7,400 bases of DNA, taken from NCBI GenBank assembly GCA_003250275.1, contig QKGW01000233.1:1-7400 (forward strand), written 5' to 3'. Origin of the DNA: Alphaproteobacteria bacterium (GTDB lineage: Bacteria; Pseudomonadota; Alphaproteobacteria; Rhodospirillales; Rhodospirillaceae). How positions within the stretch are numbered: position 1 is the first letter of the stretch; each line of letters begins with the position of its first letter. The position numbers and the translations under genes are program-made. Under the pieces are notes generated by a model. It did not search any database and had not been told where the DNA came from. It worked only from the letters and a program-made list of their open reading frames with translations. Shown here piece after piece: positions 5,239-7,400 of the stretch.

Positions 5239-6132
5239 CAGCCCGAGTTTCGCGAGGGGGTGGCTGGCCTGGACCAGGGCGCGGAGGTGGTCGTCGAGGA
5301 CGTGGGTATAGATTTGCGTGGTGGCGATGTCGGCGTGGCCGAGCATGGTTTGGACGGCGCGGAGGTCGGCACCGTGGGCGAGGAGGTGGCTGGCGAAAGA
5401 GTGGCGCAGCACGTGGGGCGAGACCTTGGCGGGCGGCACCCCGGCCTTGACCGCGAGGTCGCGCAGCGATTTGTAGAACGCGTCGCGGGTGAGGTGGCCG
5501 GTTTTGCCGGGGCCGGGGAAGGCCCAGCGCGCGCCGCCGCGGATGCCCTTGAGCGCCTGGGCGCGGGTTTCGCGCCACTCGCGCAGTGCCGCGCGGGCGG
5601 CTTCGGTGAGCGGGACGGCGCGGTCCTTGCGGCCCTTACCGGTGACGACCAGAACCTGCGGGTCGCGCGCGATCGCGGCGAACGGCAGGCCGACGAGTTC
5701 GGAAACGCGCAGGCCGGTGGCGTAGAGGGTTTCGAGCAGCGCGACGATGCGGCGGCCGGAAATCCCCGGCTTTTCGCGCGCGGCGTCGAGCAGGCGGGCG
5801 ACTTCGTCCTCGGTGAGGTATTTCGGCAGCGGCCGCCCGAGGCGCGGCGCGTCGAGCAGGCGCGCGGGGTTGTCGGCGCGGTCGCCCTCGGCCTGGAGGA
5901 AGCGGTAGAACTGGCGCAGCGCCGAGAGGCGGCGCGCCTGGGTGCGTGGCGAATAGCCGCCGCCCGCGAGGCTCTGGAGGTAGGCGCGGAGATCGCGGGT
6001 CGAGGCGGTGGCGGGGTCGACGCCCTGGCGCGCCACGAAATCGTCGAGGTCGCGGCGGTAGGCGTCGAGGGTGCGCGGCGAAGCGCCCCGCTCCGCCGCC
6101 ATCATTTCGAGGAAGCGCTCGGGGGCGCTCAC
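5236..6132 (-). CDS. xerD: Tyrosine recombinase XerD
   Basis: A 298-residue site-specific recombinase, the same length as E. coli XerD. With XerC it resolves chromosome dimers at dif, normally under FtsK control at the division septum. Residues 1 to about 85 form the core-binding SAM-like domain (F-L-E-M-M-A-A-E-R-G then T-L-D-A-Y-R-R-D-L), and about 105-298 the catalytic domain. All six catalytic residues are present: R142 in T-G-L-R-V-S-E-L, K166 in T-G-K-G-R-K-D-R, H240 and R243 in H-V-L-R-H-S-F-A, H266 in L-G-H-A-D-I and nucleophile Y275 in Q-I-Y-T-H-V. Spacing H240-R243-H266-Y275 equals E. coli XerD (H244, R247, H270, Y279). XerD is preferred over XerC because of H-A-D-I-A-T-T-Q-I-Y-T-H-V-L and the H-P-L-A ending. 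GTG 6132 lies 2 nt after the upstream stop, indicating coupled translation; no strong ribosome binding site is seen. The absence of phage genes fits a housekeeping role. Confidence 0.92.
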   Translation of the reverse strand: MSAPERFLEMMAAERGASPRTLDAYRRDLDDFVARQGVDPATASTRDLRAYLQSLAGGGYSPRTQARRLSALRQFYRFLQAEGDRADNPARLLDAPRLGRPLPKYLTEDEVARLLDAAREKPGISGRRIVALLETLYATGLRVSELVGLPFAAIARDPQVLVVTGKGRKDRAVPLTEAARAALREWRETRAQALKGIRGGARWAFPGPGKTGHLTRDAFYKSLRDLAVKAGVPPAKVSPHVLRHSFASHLLAHGADLRAVQTMLGHADIATTQIYTHVLDDHLRALVQASHPLAKLGL

Positions 6133-6134
6133 CG

Positions 6135-7400
6135 TCAGTACCCGGCGGCGAGCAGGCTCTCCGCCGCGACCCGCTTCGCCCAGTCGACCTCGCCCGCCTT
6201 GAGGAGCGCGGCGGCCGCGCTGTCGACGGTGGTGGCGGCGAGCGGCTGGGCGTCGCCGCCCGCGTCGAGCGCCTGGGCGACGAGCGCGAGCGCGAGGCCC
6301 TTGGCATTCTTGGCCGCGGCGTCGTCGGCGGCGGCGAGGACGAGCGGCGGCGCGCTGACGCCTTCGGCGGCTCCCGGCGCGGCGAGCGCAGCCTGCCAAT
6401 CGGCGTCGGCGACCGGCATCGCGAACACGCGGTAGAGGCCGATCAGGCGGTCGCGCACCTTGGCGAGGTCGTCGGCGCCGACGCCGCGTCCGGCCTCGGC
6501 CTTGAGCCACGCGCCGAGACTGGGCGGCGGCACCGCGGCGCGCGACTGCGCCTCGGCGGGTGCGGCGATCAGCAGGAACAGCGGCTTGAGCGCGGCGTCG
6601 GCGGACTTGGCGGCGTCGGAAGTGAGGGCGTCGCGGCTGATCCGGTCGGCCCATTTGCGCGCGAGCGTCCAGTCTCCGGTCCACAACGCGACGCGTGCGG
6701 CGTCGGCGGCGATATCGACCGCGGGCGCCACCGCGAGCATCTCGGCGAGCGGCTGGGCGAGCAACGGCGCGAGGGTCTGCCACGCCTCGCGGTCGGTGTG
6801 CGCCGCGCCGAGCAGGCGGCCGAGCAGCGGCACCTTGTCCTCGGGGGTCTTGGCCGCCTGGAGCGCCTGCCAGTAGAGCGCATGGCCGCGCGGCCCGAGG
6901 GCGGGGGCCTTGAGCGCCTGCGCCTCGGTGAGGTCGTCTGCGCTGAACTTGACGCGCGCGTAGACCTTGGCGACCTCGGCGGCGGGGATCGCGCCGCGGC
7001 GCAGCCCGTATTCGACGCTCTGGAGGTGGCCTTCGCTCACCGCGCCCTCGGCGGGCACCGCGAGGCGCGCGAGCCAGGGACGTTCGGCGAGCGGCGGCGC
7101 GTCGGGGAGCTTGATACCGAGGCGGCGGTAGGCGGCGGCCTCGAAGATGCCCATGCCCTCGGGCACCGTCTTGAGCGCCGGTGTACCGCGCCCGGAGAGC
7201 GCGGCGGCGATCGGCTGGTAGGCGTCGTCGATCGCGCCGAGTTCGCCGAGCAGGCCGACGACGAGCTGGGCGCGCGCGGTATCGCCCGCGATCGCGGCGC
7301 AGACCGCGCTCGACTTCGACCACACCGGCGCGTCGTAGTCGCGCACGCCGTCGTCGGTGCGGGCGCAGGCGGCGTCGGCGGCGTCGGCGAGCCATTCGGC
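6135..7400 (-). CDS. Ala-rich helical protein of unknown function, C-terminal part (runs off window)
   Basis: The frame is open from the window edge to TGA 6135-6137, giving at least 421 codons. The true start is beyond 7400: the 18 codons upstream of GTG 7346 (A-E-W-L-A-D-A-A-D-A-A-C onward) continue the same Ala/Asp-rich style, so GTG 7346 is unlikely to be the start. The visible part is almost entirely Ala/Leu-rich with regularly spaced short helices, for example K-S-S-A-V-C-A-A-I-A-G-D then A-Q-L-V-V-G-L-L-G-E-L-G, suggesting an alpha-solenoid or TPR-like repeat protein. I see no catalytic motif and no transmembrane segment in this part; a signal peptide could lie outside the window. It ends A-A-G-Y, 2 nt before xerD, so the two genes form one operon. 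From memory, similar Ala-rich proteins in Rhodospirillales are sometimes auto-labelled as antifreeze-related, a name with no functional support. No function is assigned. Confidence 0.8.
   Translation of the reverse strand, partial: AEWLADAADAACARTDDGVRDYDAPVWSKSSAVCAAIAGDTARAQLVVGLLGELGAIDDAYQPIAAALSGRGTPALKTVPEGMGIFEAAAYRRLGIKLPDAPPLAERPWLARLAVPAEGAVSEGHLQSVEYGLRRGAIPAAEVAKVYARVKFSADDLTEAQALKAPALGPRGHALYWQALQAAKTPEDKVPLLGRLLGAAHTDREAWQTLAPLLAQPLAEMLAVAPAVDIAADAARVALWTGDWTLARKWADRISRDALTSDAAKSADAALKPLFLLIAAPAEAQSRAAVPPPSLGAWLKAEAGRGVGADDLAKVRDRLIGLYRVFAMPVADADWQAALAAPGAAEGVSAPPLVLAAADDAAAKNAKGLALALVAQALDAGGDAQPLAATTVDSAAAALLKAGEVDWAKRVAAESLLAAGY

Noticed and set aside
4657..6435. Plus-strand open frame of 592 codons across gluQ, the palindrome and xerD
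   Set aside because: It is out of frame with gluQ and antisense to xerD, crosses the terminator hairpin, and its translation is Pro/Ser/Ala then Gly/Val-rich without motifs.
5236..7395. A single minus-strand frame open for over 700 codons that would fuse xerD to upstream sequence
   Set aside because: The part upstream of 6132 is an Arg-rich translation in the wrong frame over the Ala-rich gene, typical of high-GC DNA. The family-like sequence starts at S-A-P-E-R-F-L-E-M, and the upstream gene has its own stop at 6135-6137.
1..7400. CRISPR array, tRNA, rRNA, riboswitch or prophage genes
   Set aside because: I found no regularly spaced direct repeats, no cloverleaf-like sequence in the intergenic gaps, and no phage structural or replication genes. 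Nearly all of the window is accounted for by protein-coding genes.

Overview
The window is very GC-rich, densely packed and strongly biased to G or C at third codon positions. It uses GTG and TTG starts freely, and its proteins are Ala/Arg/Gly-rich. Together with the resemblance of the HNH, DedA (YqaA-like), GluQ and XerD proteins to alphaproteobacterial versions, this suggests a chromosomal segment of an alphaproteobacterium, probably of the Rhodospirillales type. That placement is an inference from recalled family resemblance, not from a search. I see no rRNA or tRNA gene, CRISPR array, prophage or insertion sequence.

Layout. (1) Positions 1-3491 carry a co-directional plus-strand run: the C-terminal end of one M17 leucyl aminopeptidase (pepA-like); a second complete M17 aminopeptidase overlapping it by 4 bp; a TauE/SafE-type membrane permease overlapping that by 22 bp; after a 61-bp gap, a DedA/YqaA-type membrane protein; and 21 bp later a DsbB-type disulfide oxidoreductase. 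(2) Positions 3498-4061 hold a minus-strand HNH endonuclease-family gene, ending only 6 bp from dsbB. (3) Positions 4062-4217 are a locally AT-richer divergent intergenic region. (4) Positions 4218-5057 encode glutamyl-Q tRNA(Asp) synthetase (gluQ) on the plus strand. (5) Positions 5055-5238 form a composite palindrome of about 184 bp. It has two inverted arms, each with two small hairpins, around a strong bidirectional terminator, and its ends include the TAG stop codons of both converging genes. (6) Positions 5236-7400 on the minus strand hold a XerD tyrosine recombinase and, immediately upstream of it, the C-terminal part of an Ala-rich helical protein of unknown function that runs off the window.

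Functionally most genes are housekeeping: peptide turnover (M17 pair), anion export or uptake across the inner membrane (TauE), membrane integrity (DedA), periplasmic disulfide formation (DsbB), tRNA(Asp) queuosine modification (GluQ) and chromosome dimer resolution (XerD). No new multi-gene system is evident. The item most worth pursuing is the composite inverted repeat between gluQ and xerD, whose arms keep their hairpins while the stem sequences differ. Next come the tandem M17 pair, in which the second copy has an altered signature residue, and the unknown partner of xerD.
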